A stretch of DNA of 64,000 nucleotides. Origin: Eubacterium barkeri. GTDB taxonomy: Bacteria; Bacillota; Clostridia; Eubacteriales; Eubacteriaceae. The first letter of the stretch is position 1; every line of letters begins with the position of its first letter. Below, piece by piece: positions 25,810 to 37,245 of the stretch. The notes under the pieces were generated by a model. The model saw only the letters and a program-made list of their open reading frames with translations. It had not been told where the DNA came from and ran no database searches. A program made the position numbers and the translations under genes. The stretch covers positions 1 through 64,000 of the forward strand of contig NZ_FNOU01000009.1 in the NCBI RefSeq assembly GCF_900107125.1, read 5' to 3'.

Positions 25810-26040
25810 ATGGAAAAAATAGAAATCACTACGGAATACATCAAGCTGGATCAGCTGCTTAAATTCATTGGAATTGTGGGATCTGGCAGCGATGCGAAGA
25901 TGCTCATTGCCGATGGACTGGTGACCTTTAATGGGGATGTCTGCACCATGCGCGGTAAAAAAGTCCGCCCTGGTGATGTGGTGACGGTAGAAGATGCCGG
26001 TGAATATCACATTACTGCTAACGGCGATCGGGTACAATGA
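25810..26040 (+). CDS. yaaA: S4-domain RNA-binding protein YaaA
   Basis: A 76-residue S4 domain: KLDQLLKFIGIVGSGSDAK, ADGLVTFNGDVC and KVRPGDVVTV are the usual S4 elements. It matches the small YaaA protein found between dnaN and recF in Firmicutes, thought to act in ribosome assembly. Its stop overlaps the recF start (ATGA). Confidence 0.92.
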   Translation: MEKIEITTEYIKLDQLLKFIGIVGSGSDAKMLIADGLVTFNGDVCTMRGKKVRPGDVVTVEDAGEYHITANGDRVQ

Positions 26041-27161
26041 TCCTTAAATCCTTAAAACTTGGCCAATTTAGAAACTATGAAAGTACATCCCTCACCTTTT
26101 CGGACCATATTAATGTGATCGTCGGACCGAATGCCCAGGGCAAGACGAACTTGCTGGAGGGAATCTTTTTTTTGTCCCGGGGGTACTCCCACCGGGCAGT
26201 GAATATTTCTGAATTGGCATCCTTTGGCCAGGAGGCTTTCTTTATTGGCGGTGAGATCCAGCGTCAGGAGATTGACCATCGCATCACCATGGCCATGGAC
26301 CATAAAAAGAAAATCCTGAAGGTTAATGGTAAAAAAGAGGGTAAACAGGAGGCTGCCTCCCGGATTATGTCCACCATTCTTTTTGAACCCGAGGATTTGC
26401 GGATTGTTAAGGCGGGACCAGAGAAGCGCAGACGTTTTATGGACGAGGAAATCAGCGGCTTTATGCCAGGGTATGGCCATGTGCTTAAGCAGTACAAAAA
26501 AGTCCTTCACCAGCGTAATGCCCTGTTAAAGGAGATCCGCTACACCCCAAGCCTGGCTGATACCCTGGAGCCCTGGGATGCCCAACTCATCGAATATGGC
26601 ACGGCACTCATGGGATATCGGGTGGATTATTTAAAACAGCTGAACAAAAACGCCCGAAAGCTCCATCATTTAATGAGCTCCGGGGCTGAGGTTTTGTCCC
26701 TTTACTACCAAAATAATATTTTAGCGGATTTAAAGGAACAGGATTCCCTGGAGCAAATTTTCAGACAGCGTGTTCTGGAAAGCCGAAAGGGGGATATGGA
26801 TCGGGGTTCCACCACCTATGGGCCCCATGTGGATGATCTGATTATCCATATTAATGGGATGGAAGCCCGTAAATACGGCTCCCAGGGACAGCAGCGCACA
26901 GCGGCGATTTCCCTGAAGCTTTCCCAGATTGATATCTATAAAGAAAGCACCGGAGATTACCCCATTGTCCTTTTAGATGATATTTTATCGGAGCTGGATG
27001 AAACCCGGCAGGAGCGGATTTTATCCCTTTTAGGCCGGACCCAGGCTTTTATTACCTGTACCGATGCGAGCTTTGCCCGCCGGTACGATCACAATGAACT
27101 GAATCAATTCCAGGTTTTGGATGGAAAAATCCAAAAATGGGTTAATGGATCAGAGCGTTGA
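26037..27161 (+). CDS. recF: DNA recombination and repair protein RecF
   Basis: RecF is an SMC-like ATPase that helps load RecA on gapped DNA. The 374 residues contain Walker A VGPNAQGKTNLLEGIFFLS (about 31-49), the family stretch GPHVDDL, signature SQGQQRTAAISLKL and Walker B IVLLDDILSELD. It is coupled to yaaA by a 4-bp overlap. Confidence 0.96.
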   Translation: MILKSLKLGQFRNYESTSLTFSDHINVIVGPNAQGKTNLLEGIFFLSRGYSHRAVNISELASFGQEAFFIGGEIQRQEIDHRITMAMDHKKKILKVNGKKEGKQEAASRIMSTILFEPEDLRIVKAGPEKRRRFMDEEISGFMPGYGHVLKQYKKVLHQRNALLKEIRYTPSLADTLEPWDAQLIEYGTALMGYRVDYLKQLNKNARKLHHLMSSGAEVLSLYYQNNILADLKEQDSLEQIFRQRVLESRKGDMDRGSTTYGPHVDDLIIHINGMEARKYGSQGQQRTAAISLKLSQIDIYKESTGDYPIVLLDDILSELDETRQERILSLLGRTQAFITCTDASFARRYDHNELNQFQVLDGKIQKWVNGSER

Positions 27162-27174
27162 ACCAATGTGTTAG

Positions 27175-29109
<1,935 letters not shown>

Positions 29110-29127
29110 AAGAGAGAAAGGTAAGTA

Positions 29128-31629
29128 ATGGACGAAAATGAAATGATGCCTATGGGCAATATCCGTCCCGTCAATATCGAGGACGAAATGAAGAATTGTT
29201 ATATCGACTACGCCATGAGCGTCATCATCGGACGGGCCCTGCCGGACGTTCGGGATGGCCTGAAGCCGGTCCATAGACGGATCCTCTTCGCCATGAGCGA
29301 GCTCGGCATGACACCAGACAAGCCCTTTAGAAAATCTGCCCGTATCGTCGGGGAGGTTTTAGGGAAATACCATCCCCATGGGGACTCCTCTGTTTACGAT
29401 GCTATGGTTCGTATGGCCCAGGATTTCTCCACCCGTTATATGACCATCCAGGGCCAGGGAAACTTTGGCTCTGTGGATGGGGATGGCGCTGCCGCCATGC
29501 GTTATACCGAAGCGCGTTTGGGCAAGATCGCCATGGAAATGCTCCGGGATATCAATAAGGATACGGTGGACTTTATCCCGAACTTTGATGGTTCTGAAGA
29601 AGAGCCAGAGGTTCTTCCTGCCCGGTTCCCCCAATTGTTGGTCAATGGGTCCTCGGGGATTGCCGTTGGGATGGCCACCAATATCCCACCCCATAACCTG
29701 GGGGAAGTCATCGATGGCACCGTCGCCTTCATTGATAATCCGGAGATCACCATCGAAGAGCTGATGACCCACATCAAGGGACCAGACTTTCCAACGGCGG
29801 GTATCCTCCTGGGAAAGGCTGGAATTAAAGAAGCCTACCGCACTGGCCGGGGACGGGTAAAAATCCGCTCTAAGGTCGAAATTATGGAAAATAAGCGGGG
29901 TCGGAAGCAGATTGTGGTTTCCGAAATCCCCTATATGGTCAATAAGGCTAAGCTCATTGAAAAAATTGCGGAGCTGGTGAAGGATAAACGGGTAGAAGGC
30001 ATCTCCGATATTCGGGATGAATCGGACCTGAAAAAAGGCATCAACATCGTCATCGATTTAAAGAAGGATGCCAATGAAACCATTATTTTAAACCAGCTGT
30101 ACAAGCACACCCAGCTCCAGGATACCTTTGGGATTATCATGCTGGCCCTGGTGGATGGACAGCCAAAGGTTTTAAACTTAAAGCAGGTCCTTTACCACTA
30201 CATTGAGCATCAAAAGGAAATCATCGTACGACGGACGAAGTTTGACCTTAAAAAGGCCGAAGCCCGGGCCCATATTTTAGAAGGCCTGCGCATCGCCCTG
30301 GACCACATTGACGAGGTCATTGCCTTGATCCGTGCAGCGGCAGATGGTAAGGAAGCGAAAATTCAGTTGGTGGAACGCTTTGCCCTGACTGAAATCCAGG
30401 CCCAGGCCATTCTCGATATGCGTCTCCAGCGCCTGACCGGTTTGGAACGGGAAAAAATTGAAAATGAATACGCCGAGCTCATGAAGCTCATTGCGGAGCT
30501 CCGGGCAATCCTGGCAGATGAACAGCTGGTCCTCAATATCATTAAGGAAGAGCTGACGGAAATTAAACGGAAATACAGCGATGCCCGCCGGACATCCTTC
30601 GATATCGACGTCGAGGACTTTGACGTGGAAGACCTGATCGAAGAAGAGGAAGTGGTCATCACCATGACCCATATCGGGTATGTCAAACGGATTTCCACAG
30701 ACACTTACCGCTCCCAGAAACGGGGTGGTAAAGGAATTACGGCTCTGTCCACCCGGGATAATGACTTTGTGGAGCACCTCTTTACCACGACCACCCATCA
30801 CTACCTTCTCTTCTTTACCAACAAGGGAAAGGTACTGCGCTTAAAGGGGTTCGAAATTCCAGAAGCAGGGCGGACGGCCAAGGGAACAGCCATCGTCAAT
30901 TTACTCCAGTTGGAGCCGGATGAAAAGATCACAACCATGATTCCCATTAAGGAATTCACAGAGGATCAGTTCCTGGTAATGGCGACCCGATATGGGATTA
31001 TCAAGAAAACACCCTTATCGGAATACGATTCTTCCCGGAAAAATGGGATTATCGGTATTAACCTCCGGGACGATGATGAACTCATCAATGTGCGTATTGT
31101 CCATAATACAGAGGACATTGTCATGGGAACTCAGAAGGGCTATGCCATCCGCTTTAAGTCGGAGGATGCCCGATCCATGGGGCGGACCTCCATTGGGGTG
31201 CGGGGCATTGATCTGCGCGCCGGCGACGTGGTGGTTGGTATGGATATTGTTTCCGATGAGGACTGCGTGCTGTGTGTCTCTGAAAAGGGCTATGGCAAGC
31301 TGACCCAGGGCAATGAATACCGTGCCCAGAACCGCGGTGGTAAGGGCGTGCAAACCTATAAGGTGACCAATAAAACCGGTGAGCTGGTGGGCTTTTGCGT
31401 GCTGTCGCCCGGCGGTGAGATCATGATGATCAATAACCAGGGTGTGGTCATTAAGTTAGAGGGCGATGGTATTTCCAAGGTTGGCCGGAACACCCAGGGG
31501 GTCCGGCTGATGAAGCTGAAGGAAAATGAACGGATTGCGACGATTTCAAAGGTATATAAGGAAGATCCTGAGGATGATGAAGAAACCCCAGCCGATGACG
31601 ATGCTCAAATGACCCTTTTGGACGAATAA
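29128..31629 (+). CDS. gyrA: DNA gyrase subunit A
   Basis: The 833-residue subunit has the breakage-reunion domain with [18 protein letters not shown], the quinolone-region [15 protein letters not shown] (Ser and Asp at the positions that mutate to give resistance are wild type) and the catalytic tyrosine in MRYTEARL. The C-terminal beta-pinwheel contains the GyrA box QKRGGKG, which supports gyrase rather than topoisomerase IV. The tail is acidic. Confidence 0.97.
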   Translation: MDENEMMPMGNIRPVNIEDEMKNCYIDYAMSVIIGRALPDVRDGLKPVHRRILFAMSELGMTPDKPFRKSARIVGEVLGKYHPHGDSSVYDAMVRMAQDFSTRYMTIQGQGNFGSVDGDGAAAMRYTEARLGKIAMEMLRDINKDTVDFIPNFDGSEEEPEVLPARFPQLLVNGSSGIAVGMATNIPPHNLGEVIDGTVAFIDNPEITIEELMTHIKGPDFPTAGILLGKAGIKEAYRTGRGRVKIRSKVEIMENKRGRKQIVVSEIPYMVNKAKLIEKIAELVKDKRVEGISDIRDESDLKKGINIVIDLKKDANETIILNQLYKHTQLQDTFGIIMLALVDGQPKVLNLKQVLYHYIEHQKEIIVRRTKFDLKKAEARAHILEGLRIALDHIDEVIALIRAAADGKEAKIQLVERFALTEIQAQAILDMRLQRLTGLEREKIENEYAELMKLIAELRAILADEQLVLNIIKEELTEIKRKYSDARRTSFDIDVEDFDVEDLIEEEEVVITMTHIGYVKRISTDTYRSQKRGGKGITALSTRDNDFVEHLFTTTTHHYLLFFTNKGKVLRLKGFEIPEAGRTAKGTAIVNLLQLEPDEKITTMIPIKEFTEDQFLVMATRYGIIKKTPLSEYDSSRKNGIIGINLRDDDELINVRIVHNTEDIVMGTQKGYAIRFKSEDARSMGRTSIGVRGIDLRAGDVVVGMDIVSDEDCVLCVSEKGYGKLTQGNEYRAQNRGGKGVQTYKVTNKTGELVGFCVLSPGGEIMMINNQGVVIKLEGDGISKVGRNTQGVRLMKLKENERIATISKVYKEDPEDDEETPADDDAQMTLLDE

Positions 31630-31650
31630 TTCAAGACGGAGGTTACTTTC

Positions 31651-32313
31651 ATGAATGTTATTATTTCACCATCCATGCTCAGTGCAGATTTTGCCAACCT
31701 GGAGCGTGATTTGAAGGCGGTGGCAGCGAGTGGGGCACAGTGGCTCCACGTGGATGTAATGGACGGCCATTTTGTCCCGAACATTACCATTGGACCCGAT
31801 CAGGTGGCTTGTATTCGGAAGTGCATTGATTTGCCCTTCGATGTGCACCTGATGATTTCAGAGCCGTTAAAATATATTCCTAAATTTGCCAAGGCCGGGG
31901 CGGATATGATCACCATCCATGTTGAATCTGAGGATGATCCGGCAGCGTGCCTGGCACTTATAAAGGAATGTGGGAAAAAGGCGGGTATCGTTCTGTCACC
32001 AGACACCCCCACCTCGGCCATTGCCCCTTATTTGGATGCCGTTTCCATGGTTCTGGTAATGAGTGTGTACCCAGGCTTTGGCGGACAATCTTATATTCCG
32101 GAAAGTACCGAACGCCTTCGGGAGATCCGTGCCATGATTGGCAGCCGGGATATCCGCCTGGAGGTCGATGGTGGGGTCAATTTTGATACCCTGGAGGCCG
32201 TTGTGGAAGCTGGGGCAGATACCATTGTTTCTGGCTCCTGTCTCTTTAATGGAGATATGACAGAAAATGTTGCAAAATTCAATGAAATCATTGCCACAGT
32301 TGTGGTAGAATAG
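31651..32313 (+). CDS. rpe: Ribulose-phosphate 3-epimerase
   Basis: The 220-residue TIM-barrel enzyme interconverts ribulose 5-phosphate and xylulose 5-phosphate. Motifs: ISPSMLSADFANLERDL, LHVDVMDGHFVPNITIG with metal ligands, HLMISEP, MSVYPGFGGQSYIP and EVDGGVNFDT. It lies 21 bp after gyrA with a GGAGG site and may be cotranscribed, which is not a universal arrangement. Confidence 0.95.
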   Translation: MNVIISPSMLSADFANLERDLKAVAASGAQWLHVDVMDGHFVPNITIGPDQVACIRKCIDLPFDVHLMISEPLKYIPKFAKAGADMITIHVESEDDPAACLALIKECGKKAGIVLSPDTPTSAIAPYLDAVSMVLVMSVYPGFGGQSYIPESTERLREIRAMIGSRDIRLEVDGGVNFDTLEAVVEAGADTIVSGSCLFNGDMTENVAKFNEIIATVVVE

Positions 32314-32356
32314 TTGAAGAAATTTTAGAGATAGAAAGCTAGTAGTAGGATTAAAC

Positions 32357-32830
32357 ATGTTTGATGAATGGAGCCACTATTCCTATGAGACCCCATTGGG
32401 TACCCTGACCATCCAGGATGATGGTATTGGTATTGCACGGGTCCACTGGGATGTGGAAGAAAAAAACAAAAAAGGCGAAAACCAGGAAACCGAGTTGATT
32501 AAAAGGGCCTTTAACCAGCTCATGGAGTATTTTGGCGGCAGTCGAAAAACCTTTGATCTCCCCCTTCGACTGCGGGGAACCGCCTTTCAGAAAAAGGTGT
32601 GGCAGGTTTTAAGACAAATTCCCTATGGCGAAACCTGGACCTATCAACAGGTAGCGGATGCCATTGGAAATTCCAATGCCAGCCGTGCCGTCGGTATGGC
32701 CAATAACCGGAATCCCGTGGCCATTATCGTTCCCTGTCACCGGGTTATCGGATCCAATGGCCGCCTTACTGGCTACGCCGGAGGTATCGAGCTGAAGAAG
32801 CAGCTGTTGCAAATGGAAAGTGTCGTGTAA
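32357..32830 (+). CDS. ogt: Methylated-DNA-protein cysteine methyltransferase
   Basis: The 157-residue suicide enzyme removes O6-methylguanine lesions. The acceptor motif IVPCHRVIGSNGRLTGYAGG carries the reactive cysteine; the helix-turn-helix is FQKKVWQVLRQIPYGETWTYQQVA with NPVAI before the motif. It lacks an Ada-type N-terminal sensor. A terminator follows. Confidence 0.95.
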   Translation: MFDEWSHYSYETPLGTLTIQDDGIGIARVHWDVEEKNKKGENQETELIKRAFNQLMEYFGGSRKTFDLPLRLRGTAFQKKVWQVLRQIPYGETWTYQQVADAIGNSNASRAVGMANNRNPVAIIVPCHRVIGSNGRLTGYAGGIELKKQLLQMESVV

Positions 32831-32842
32831 GGTTACCACTCA

Positions 32843-32872
32843 AAAAAAGACTGTGAAAGCAGTCTTTTTTTG
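32843..32872. terminator. Bidirectional terminator between ogt and the UbiB-like gene
   Basis: AAAAAAAGACTG and CAGTCTTTTTTT form a hairpin with A/T runs on both sides, serving the convergent ogt and UbiB-like transcripts. Confidence 0.88.
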
Positions 32873-32875
32873 ATC

Positions 32876-34522
32876 CTACCGCTTGCGGCGGTGGTTTTTC
32901 CATTTTGTGTGATAGATATCAAAGACAAGGTAAAGCCCCAGGATGACAGCCACAAAATACCCCAGGGCACCTAAAGCGGGAATGCCCAAAAGCCGGGGGG
33001 TCATGGCGGTGGTGCTGATAAAGCTGGAGCCGATGAGCAGGGCAGCAGCAATCAGGGCTGTAACAATCCGATTAATCATCTGCTCAATGCGGTTTAAGGG
33101 CTCTTCGGAGCCGGTGATTTCTAAATTCACCTTTGCCTGGCCACGAAGGGCCATTTTTAGAGCATCCACCGTATATCGGGGGATATCTAAAATATTGGAT
33201 TGGGCGCTGTAAGCATTGTGGAGAAATTCCAGGGTCTTTTTTCGAATATCAATTTGACCCAGGGATTCGTTTTCCAAGTGTGCTGCTAAAATCTGGATAA
33301 TGTTGGTATCTGGGTCCAGATGACTGATAACCCCTTCAAAGGTCATCACTCCCCGGGCCAGCATGGTCATCCCCTTAGGCATGGCAATATGATGATACCC
33401 TGCAATTTGCAGGGTTTCCTCCATAATGGTTCCTAAATTGATATTCCCCAGATCCAGATCTCCATATTCTGTTACCATATCGTCGATGTCAGCATATAAA
33501 CGGGCGTGGTTAATATGGCCATGGTGGACTCCAATGGCCAGAATGATGGCTTTAAGCTGCTCCACATTTTTACTGGCCAGAGCGGATATGGCTTCCCGGT
33601 AGAGCTTCATCTCCCGATGGGATAAGGTCCCCATCATTCCAAGGTCAATCCAGGCAATCTTTCCCCCATCGATACGGATATTCCCCGGATGGGGATCCGC
33701 CTGAAAGAAACCATCATCCACAATTTGCTTAATGTAATTCTCACAAAGCTTAGCAGCGATGTCCCGGAGGTCATAACCCAAGGTTTCAAGGACTTCCACC
33801 TTATTGATATCAACACCGGGGATATAACTCATCACCAGAACCTTTGGAGTGGTGTAGTGGTGATAGATTACCGGGCATTCAACATAGATGACGTCCTTAT
33901 TATTGGCGGCGAAGGTATCGGCATTTTTTGCTTCAATGAGAAAATCCATCTCCTGCTTGGCCGTCACCCACATTTCATCTAAAATCATGCGAAAGTCAAT
34001 GGTGCCCCCTGCGGTGGCACCAGCCAATTTTAAAAGATCGGTGGCTCGGTATAAAAGGGCAATATCCATGGACATAGTTTCGTAAATGCCTGGGCGCTGG
34101 ACCTTGACGACGACCTCGGTGCCGTCTAAGAGGATGCCTTGATGGACCTGGGCGATGGAAGCAGAGCCCAGGGGCGCTTCATCCATGCTTTTAAAAACAT
34201 CCTTCATCTTACGGCCATATTCGGATTCGATGACGGTTTTGATGGTGGAAAAGGGTAAAGGAGCGACATTGGTCTGGAGTTTGGCCAGCTCGTGGCAATA
34301 CTCCGGGGGCAGGATGTCCTGCCGCATGGAAAGGACCTGGCCCAGCTTGACAAAGGTGGGTCCCAGGTCCTCTATGATGTGTCTGATTTTAACTGGGGTG
34401 ATCCCCTTGGCAATCTCGTACCTGTGGAGGATTCCCATTATTTCCCGGAGACGCTTTCGCCTATAGGATTTTTGGGTCCTTTTGTCCACCGTTACCGTAT
34501 CCAGACTACTTGTCACCGTCAT
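32876..34522 (-). CDS. AarF/UbiB (ABC1) atypical kinase-like protein
   Basis: About 548 residues with the UbiB pattern: the KxGQ motif in FVKLGQVLSMRQDILP, an alanine-rich loop (APLGSASIAQVHQG), VVVKVQRPG, EMDFLIEAKN, FFQADPHPGNI and WIDLGMMG, then two C-terminal membrane segments. UbiB proteins support quinone biosynthesis or lipid handling, but this looks like an anaerobe and no quinone genes are nearby. The ATG at 34522 overlaps the phasin-like gene by 17 bp and has no strong ribosome site, so the start is uncertain; the frame is open to 34654. Confidence 0.85.
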   Translation of the reverse strand: MTVTSSLDTVTVDKRTQKSYRRKRLREIMGILHRYEIAKGITPVKIRHIIEDLGPTFVKLGQVLSMRQDILPPEYCHELAKLQTNVAPLPFSTIKTVIESEYGRKMKDVFKSMDEAPLGSASIAQVHQGILLDGTEVVVKVQRPGIYETMSMDIALLYRATDLLKLAGATAGGTIDFRMILDEMWVTAKQEMDFLIEAKNADTFAANNKDVIYVECPVIYHHYTTPKVLVMSYIPGVDINKVEVLETLGYDLRDIAAKLCENYIKQIVDDGFFQADPHPGNIRIDGGKIAWIDLGMMGTLSHREMKLYREAISALASKNVEQLKAIILAIGVHHGHINHARLYADIDDMVTEYGDLDLGNINLGTIMEETLQIAGYHHIAMPKGMTMLARGVMTFEGVISHLDPDTNIIQILAAHLENESLGQIDIRKKTLEFLHNAYSAQSNILDIPRYTVDALKMALRGQAKVNLEITGSEEPLNRIEQMINRIVTALIAAALLIGSSFISTTAMTPRLLGIPALGALGYFVAVILGLYLVFDIYHTKWKNHRRKR

Positions 34523-34844
34523 GATCATCGGATGATGGGTCCAAAGCGGCCAGCTTTTCCTTAAGGGCTTGGATTTCATCCTTGGACATTTCCTTGATAT
34601 TATCCATGACACCATCCACCGTGGGAACGACCTTGGTTTTAAGGACATCTGCATTTTGGGAGACGCAATCCTTAATGTTGCGTTTTAGCTCTTCATTAAT
34701 GGCCTTCCCCTGTTCCACGGTAATTTCACCTTTTTTAACCAGGTGATCCAGTAGTGCCCCTGCTTTTTCTGAGGTTTCTGCTGCGGCACCCACACCAGCC
34801 AGCATTAATTTCTTGAGTTCATCGCCAAAATCGAAATTTGCCAT
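34506..34844 (-). CDS. Phasin-like small helical protein
   Basis: A 112-residue helical protein starting MANFDFGDELKKLMLAGVG, with KAGALLDHLVKKGEITVEQG and an acidic end, resembling phasin-family (PHA granule) proteins often paired with AarF/UbiB genes in Clostridia. AAGGAGG lies eight bases before the ATG at 34844. No polyhydroxyalkanoate genes are in the window, so granule binding is unproven. Confidence 0.7.
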   Translation of the reverse strand: MANFDFGDELKKLMLAGVGAAAETSEKAGALLDHLVKKGEITVEQGKAINEELKRNIKDCVSQNADVLKTKVVPTVDGVMDNIKEMSKDEIQALKEKLAALDPSSDDHDGDK

Positions 34845-34901
34845 GATTACGTCCTCCTTCATTCGAATACTATTAGTATACGCCTGATTTATTAAAAGCG
34901 G

Positions 34902-34976
34902 TTTAAAATATCAGAGTGTAGACAAAGTGCCATAGCGCTCCCTTCCCTGGGTTTGTCGATAGTCTGAAATATTTTA
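34902..34976. repeat. 75-bp inverted-repeat element related to the 47.5-kb MITE ends
   Basis: Arms TTTAAAATATCAGAG...GACAAAG (34902-34927) and GTTTGTCGATAGTCTG...ATTTTAG (34951-34976) are imperfect inverted copies. The tip resembles the terminal repeats of the element at 47534-47782 (TGTCGATAAACCCAGG). It lies in the 214-bp gap upstream of the phasin-like gene, and a downstream ATACTATTAGTAT palindrome (34868-34880) is also present. No gene is seen in this gap. Confidence 0.55.
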
Positions 34977-35058
34977 GTCATTTAAACCATTGCGGGATAA
35001 CCGTTTTGACATTCTTTACCAATGCGCATTATAGTTAGACGAATGGTATAAAGGGGTA

Positions 35059-37032
35059 TCATTTCAGGCAGTGCATCGACGCGGACACTTCATCCCAGGG
35101 CACAGCATAGCCAGCGCCGTGGGAGCAGAAGATGGAGGCACAAGGATGGTTGCCATCCGAAAGAGGATCGTAGGCCGATCCGGTGATGATGGCTTCGGCA
35201 TCGTGGCAGGGGGCGTAGCCAGTGAAGTGGGTACGCAGAATCCCCCGGCCGTGGGTATCGTTCATCAATACTGTGGGATAATCCATCATAGCGGCTACTG
35301 GAGCCACGCCGGTGATGCAGGTCATGGTGCCCAGGGTCTGCTGTTCCTCCAGGGTGCCGGCCATGCGGGTAATGTCCGACAGGGCCTTGCCAACCTGCTC
35401 TGTGGGCAGGGTCAGGGTGAAGGCCCAGAGGGGCTCCAGGAGGACGGCCTGGCCCGCGGCCTTGGCCTGCATGAGGCCCTGACGGATGGCCCGGCAGGTG
35501 GCCTGGCGAAAATCCCCGCCCTCGGTATGCTTCAGGTGGGCCCGTCCCGCCGTCAGCACAATGCGGACATCGGTGAGATCCGCCCCGGTGAGTACCCCGG
35601 GATGGGCCTTCTCAAAAATGTGGGTGCGGATGAGGTTTTGCCAGTTGCTGGCCAGGATGTCCTGGGAGCAGTGACTTTCAAAGGTGATGCCGCTCCCCCG
35701 CTCCCCGGGCTCCAGGTGCAGGCAGACCTCGGCATAGTGGCGTAGGGGCTCAAAGTGGCCATAGCCTGGTACCGGGGCGTCGATGGTTTCCTGATACACC
35801 ACCCGGGCCGGACCGAAGGCGATGGCTATACCGAAGCGCTCCGCCACCAGCTGGGTCAGAACCTCCATTTGGATGGGGCCCATGAGATAGACCAGGACCT
35901 GTCCGGCATGAGCATCCCAGGTCACGCCCAGCAAGGGGTCCTCCTCCCCCAACTGTTTCATGCATTGGTAGAGGGTGGGGCCATCGGTACCATCGGTGGC
36001 CCAGGTTTGAGCGGCGAATAGGGGGACGAAGGCATTCTCCTCTTGGGTGGGCTCACAGCCCAATCCATCCCCCGCCCGGCTGTTGGTCAGACCAGCGACG
36101 GCACAGAGCTCCCCGACCCTGGCGGTGGAGATGGCGGTGAAGCGCGGACCGTTGTAGCGGCGCAGCTCCAGAATCTTATCGTCACCGACCATCTGCCGGA
36201 CCGACAGGCTGCCGGAGGTGATTTTGAGATCCGTTAGGCGGCAGCCCTTGTCGTCATAGTGGATTTTATGGACCCTGGCGCCGAAGGTGTCACTCACTGC
36301 CCCACCGTCTTTGGGCAGGAAATCCTCCAGGGCGGTGAGCAGCTCCGAGATCCCCTGATCCTTCAAGGCTGAGCCAGCGAAGACGGGGATGATGCGGCGC
36401 TTTCGCACCAGGCGGTTTAATGCTTCCTGCCACACGGGCGCATGGTATCCCGACTCCAGATAATATTCCAGAAGAGCCTCGTCCCGCTCGGCCAGGGCCT
36501 CGATGAGGAATTCATCCATTTCTCCGGTGGCGGTGTGTCCAGTGAACAGGATGCAGTCGGCATTCAAGCGGTGGAGCTTGGCCATGACGGCATCTGTATC
36601 CGCCCCCTCCCGGTCCATCTTATTAATGAAGCACACCAGGGGGAGGTGGTTTTGATCGGCCAGCTCGAAGAGGGTCTCACTGTGGCTTTGCACCCCCTCC
36701 ACCCCGGAGAGGATAAAGAGCCCCAGGTCCATGACTCCCATGGCCCGCGCCGTCTCTCCGGAGAAATCCACATGTCCCGGGGTATCCAGCAGAAAGCGCA
36801 GGGCACCATCCTGTTTGTAGACCGCCTGGTCCGAAAAGACGGTGATACCCCGCTCCCGTTCGATGCGGTGGTAGTCTAAAAAAGCATCCTGATGGTCTAC
36901 CCGTCCCGGACGGCGCAGGGCATCAGCGTGATACAGCAGCTGCTCACAAAGGGTCGTCTTCCCCGCATCCACATGGGCGAAAACGCCGATGACCGAGGCG
37001 CGTTGGGGGATCGAATCGTGATTAATATCCAT
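35059..37032 (-). CDS. EF-G/TetM-like translational GTPase
   Basis: The 657-residue protein has all G motifs near the N-terminus (AHVDAGKTTL, DTPGHVDFSGE, FINKMD) and EF-G domains II-V, so it acts on the ribosome. Overall size matches tetracycline ribosomal-protection proteins, but the domain IV tip reads LKHTEGGDFR instead of the Tet(M) STPADFR loop, so resistance cannot be assumed; it belongs to a related group of unclear function. The ATG at 37032 has GGAGGAAA upstream. GC content looks higher than its neighbours, suggesting possible transfer. Confidence 0.85.
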   Translation of the reverse strand: MDINHDSIPQRASVIGVFAHVDAGKTTLCEQLLYHADALRRPGRVDHQDAFLDYHRIERERGITVFSDQAVYKQDGALRFLLDTPGHVDFSGETARAMGVMDLGLFILSGVEGVQSHSETLFELADQNHLPLVCFINKMDREGADTDAVMAKLHRLNADCILFTGHTATGEMDEFLIEALAERDEALLEYYLESGYHAPVWQEALNRLVRKRRIIPVFAGSALKDQGISELLTALEDFLPKDGGAVSDTFGARVHKIHYDDKGCRLTDLKITSGSLSVRQMVGDDKILELRRYNGPRFTAISTARVGELCAVAGLTNSRAGDGLGCEPTQEENAFVPLFAAQTWATDGTDGPTLYQCMKQLGEEDPLLGVTWDAHAGQVLVYLMGPIQMEVLTQLVAERFGIAIAFGPARVVYQETIDAPVPGYGHFEPLRHYAEVCLHLEPGERGSGITFESHCSQDILASNWQNLIRTHIFEKAHPGVLTGADLTDVRIVLTAGRAHLKHTEGGDFRQATCRAIRQGLMQAKAAGQAVLLEPLWAFTLTLPTEQVGKALSDITRMAGTLEEQQTLGTMTCITGVAPVAAMMDYPTVLMNDTHGRGILRTHFTGYAPCHDAEAIITGSAYDPLSDGNHPCASIFCSHGAGYAVPWDEVSASMHCLK

Positions 37033-37060
37033 TAATGGTTTCCTCCAGGGGATGAGCATG

Positions 37061-37110
37061 ACAAAAGCTACCCGGCATCCTAGCAAGATTGGGTAGCTTT
37101 TAAAGTGTCT
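37061..37110 (-). promoter_or_regulatory. Leader hairpin upstream of the TetM-like gene
   Basis: In the 5' leader AAAAGCTACCC and GGGTAGCTTTT form an 11-bp perfect stem, extended by GAC/GTC. It precedes the start codon by about 30 bases. A GGAG with no start codon after it sits just upstream. Ribosomal-protection genes are often controlled by leader attenuation; here this is only inferred. The T-run is short (4), so termination may be weak. Confidence 0.55.
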
Positions 37111-37128
37111 TTGCTCCTTTATACCAAC

Positions 37129-37157
37129 ATTATACAACGCGATAAAGGATTAGTAAA
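37129..37157 (-). promoter_or_regulatory. Promoter of the TetM-like gene
   Basis: On the minus strand TTTACT (37157-37152) and TATAAT (37134-37129) are 17 bp apart, just upstream of the leader hairpin. Confidence 0.7.
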
Positions 37158-37197
37158 GACCCTGGGATTTGTTTAAGTTTGCCATTAATGCCGTATA

Positions 37198-37231
37198 AAA
37201 AAACCCCCAAAGCCTTATGGCTCGGGGGTTT
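37198..37231 (-). terminator. Terminator after tRNA-Gln
   Basis: AACCCCC pairs with GGGGGTT around a smaller GCC/GGC stem, followed on the minus strand by seven T's. Confidence 0.85.
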
Positions 37232-37245
37232 ATTCATATTTAAAA

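Noticed and set aside
31744-31758. parS-like CTCCACGTGGAT in rpe
   Set aside because: Only the CACGTG core matches; the outer parS bases differ and the sequence encodes the conserved LHVDVMDG motif.
35006-35034. Plus-strand TTGACA-N17-TTATAG promoter-like sequence
   Set aside because: The -10 is poor and no plus-strand gene follows for 4.5 kb; antisense transcription is possible but unsupported.
35071-35745. Plus-strand open frame of 224 codons within the TetM-like gene
   Set aside because: Glycine- and alanine-rich composition typical of an antisense shadow in GC-richer DNA; the minus-strand EF-G domains explain the region.
35059-37032. Annotating the GTPase as a tetracycline resistance determinant
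   Set aside because: The Tet(M)-type STPADFR loop is absent, so only the EF-G/TetM-like superfamily is supported.
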